7,194 nt of DNA, taken from NCBI GenBank assembly GCA_030039575.1, contig JASHVH010000245.1:1-7194 (forward strand). Direction: 5' to 3'. The DNA comes from Acidimicrobiales bacterium (GTDB lineage: Bacteria; Actinomycetota; Acidimicrobiia; Acidimicrobiales; Palsa-688). The notes beneath the pieces are model-generated. The model did not search any database and was not told the origin of the DNA. It was given only the letters and a program-made list of their open reading frames with translations. How positions within the stretch are numbered: the first letter of the stretch is position 1; every line of letters starts with the position of its first letter. Both the position numbers and the translations under genes were made by a program. This document shows positions 5,943 to 7,194 of the stretch, piece after piece.

Positions 5943-6698
5943 ATGTCTTCCCCCTCGGCACGGCATCACCACATTTGGATGAAAAGCCGCCAGTCTGGGG
6001 CTGTCCTCACCTTCTTGGCCGCCGTCACCGGCGGCCCTCTTGTGGCCTCCACCGCCCAAGCCCAGTCCGGCCGAGAGGGCTTGGCCGACCCTCCCGCAAA
6101 TGTGCCGCGCACGCCGGCCATGGCCCTCGCTTGCGACCATGGCGCGGGCGAGGCCTGCCAGGTGGTGGTGCTCAATGCCATCGACCGGGCTCGTGCCGCG
6201 GAGGGAGTCGGGCCGTTGCAGCTCCCGGCCGATTACCCCGGCCTCACCACCGCCCAACAGCTCTTCGTGCTGGCCGACATAGAAAGGGTGGACAGGGGCC
6301 TCCCCGGGTTGAGGGGCCTGTCCTCCCAGCTCGACGCCCTCGCAGAGACGGGCGCGTCGGCCAACACCGACCCCACCGGCCCGGCGGGGTCCAGTTGGGG
6401 CTCGAACTGGGCGGGCGGCGAAGCGTCAGCGCTCCTGGCTGACTACGACTGGATGTACGACGACGGTCCGGGATCGCCCAACCTGGAGTGCGGCCACGGT
6501 TCGTCCAGTGGCTGCTGGGCCCACCGCCATAACATCCTGGGCAACTACGGCTCCCACCCGAGCATGGGGGCCGCCTCGACGATGGTCGATGGGGTGACGT
6601 CGATGACGGAACTGTTCTCTTCGGGGGCGAGCGGGGTGCTCGAGTTCGCCCTGGGGGCCCCCGAGCCGGCAACGTCACCACCGGCAGTGAACAGCTAG
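5943..6698 (+). CDS. Secreted CAP/SCP-like (cysteine-rich secretory protein family) domain protein
   Basis: The 251-residue product has a probable signal peptide: basic residues at 14-16, a hydrophobic stretch at about 18-35, and likely cleavage after AQA (38-40). The mature part starts with a helix-like LNAIDRARAAEGVGPLQLP (77-95), followed by ERVDRGLPGL (114-123), SNWAGG (154-159), a DWMYDDGPGS loop (169-178) and the CAP-type motif HRHNIL (194-199). Cys64/Cys72 and Cys183/Cys191 could form disulfides outside the cell. Bacterial CAP proteins are extracellular and of varied or unknown activity; no enzymatic role can be given. I chose the ATG at 5943 because GGAGG (5925-5929) lies upstream, although the spacing of 13 nt is long; Met13 (ATG at 5979) would also leave a signal peptide but has no Shine-Dalgarno. 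The divergent neighbour suggests an envelope role. Confidence 0.78.
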   Translation: MSSPSARHHHIWMKSRQSGAVLTFLAAVTGGPLVASTAQAQSGREGLADPPANVPRTPAMALACDHGAGEACQVVVLNAIDRARAAEGVGPLQLPADYPGLTTAQQLFVLADIERVDRGLPGLRGLSSQLDALAETGASANTDPTGPAGSSWGSNWAGGEASALLADYDWMYDDGPGSPNLECGHGSSSGCWAHRHNILGNYGSHPSMGAASTMVDGVTSMTELFSSGASGVLEFALGAPEPATSPPAVNS

Positions 6699-6709
6699 CC
6701 CTAGGCCCC

Positions 6710-7194
6710 TCACGCCGTCACGACACGCACAGACCCGTTGGCTACCTCGATGGCGCCGTCCAGCGCACCGGCCAGTTTCGGGACGGTCCACCCGGGCCGT
6801 CTCTCGATCAGCCTCAGGTCCACCCAGTCGCCGGGACGAACGCACAGGGCACGCAAGGCGCGCTGCTCGTCTGCCGTAAGCCACAACTGCTGCCCTCCCG
6901 CCGCCACCAGCCGTCCCGACACGGCCACCGGCCCGGAAGTCCCGGCCAGGACGACCCGGCGCCCGGCCAACTCCGCTCCCACGGAGGTAGCTAGCGACCC
7001 CAGCCGGGCGTGCTCGGGGATGACCGGCTGTTCTATGCCCTCGTGGCGGGCGGCGGCGGCGCACACCGGGCCAATGCAGGCGGCGATAACGCCGCCCTGG
7101 TTGAAGCCGTCGAGGACGGGGCCCAGGTACCCATGCGCCCGCGCCGCCGCGGTGAGCGCTTGCACCTGGGGGGCGGCCGTAAAGGTGACGGCGT
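6710..7194 (-). CDS. hemD: Uroporphyrinogen-III synthase with C-terminal winged-helix-like domain (5' end outside window)
   Basis: The last 160 residues of the protein are visible; the frame stays open to the right edge, where AVTFTAAP matches the HemD segment usually written DAVTFTSAP. HemD cyclises hydroxymethylbilane to uroporphyrinogen III in tetrapyrrole synthesis. GGVIAACIGPVCAAAAR and the following PVIPEHARLGSLATSV, up to about visible residue 78, belong to the second half of the HemD fold. The remaining ~80 residues resemble the OmpR/PhoB-type winged helix found on some actinobacterial HemD-like regulators: LWLTADEQRALRALCVRPGDWV is the readable core, in two pieces, ending SVRVVTA. 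The segment where the recognition helix should lie is short. The GTG at 7165 is internal and not the start. It converges on the CAP-like gene with an 11-nt gap and no evident terminator. Confidence 0.85.
   Translation of the reverse strand, partial: AVTFTAAPQVQALTAAARAHGYLGPVLDGFNQGGVIAACIGPVCAAAARHEGIEQPVIPEHARLGSLATSVGAELAGRRVVLAGTSGPVAVSGRLVAAGGQQLWLTADEQRALRALCVRPGDWVDLRLIERRPGWTVPKLAGALDGAIEVANGSVRVVTA

Noticed and set aside
6653..6662. GGGGGCCCCC palindrome near the end of the CAP-like gene as a terminator
   Set aside because: It has no loop and no following T-run, lies within conserved-frame coding sequence, and such runs are expected by chance at this GC content.

Overview
The window comes from a high-GC bacterium and reads as ordinary chromosomal DNA. 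The gene set suggests an actinobacterium: a pca operon with a fused pcaL, a multidomain actinobacterial-type L,D-transpeptidase, a CAP-like secreted protein, and a uroporphyrinogen-III synthase with a C-terminal regulator-like domain. The envelope proteins recall the class Acidimicrobiia, but this is inferred from remembered family resemblance and was not searched. I see no mobile element, CRISPR array, tRNA or rRNA.

Positions 1-4384 hold a plus-strand protocatechuate (beta-ketoadipate) operon, cut at the left edge. The order is a CatJ/GctB-type 3-oxoadipate CoA-transferase subunit B (3' part only), pcaH, pcaG, pcaB, and pcaL (a pcaD-pcaC fusion). Three of the four junctions overlap (4, 14 and 8 nt) and the fourth has a gap of only 9 nt, so one translationally coupled transcript is likely. 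Together the enzymes convert protocatechuate to 3-oxoadipyl-CoA: PcaGH opens the ring, PcaB cyclises to 4-carboxymuconolactone, the C-terminal half of PcaL decarboxylates it, the N-terminal half hydrolyses the enol-lactone, and the CoA transferase activates 3-oxoadipate. Subunit A is presumably just upstream. The thiolase PcaF and any pca regulator are not in the window.

Positions 4385-4604 form a 220-bp convergent intergenic stretch with several inverted repeats. One may be a terminator, and an 81-nt nested inverted repeat is unexplained.

Positions 4605-6698 hold two divergent cell-envelope genes sharing a 153-bp upstream region: a membrane-anchored or secreted L,D-transpeptidase (minus) and a secreted CAP/SCP-like protein (plus). 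A partial hemD-type gene (minus) follows from 6710 and runs off the right edge.

I did not find a clearly new biological system. The best leads are small: a three-copy 15-bp tandem repeat at the start of pcaB, a Pro/Gly-rich N-terminal extension on PcaH, the nested inverted repeat after pcaL, the His/Arg-less YkuD signature of the transpeptidase, and a shortened winged-helix-like tail on HemD.
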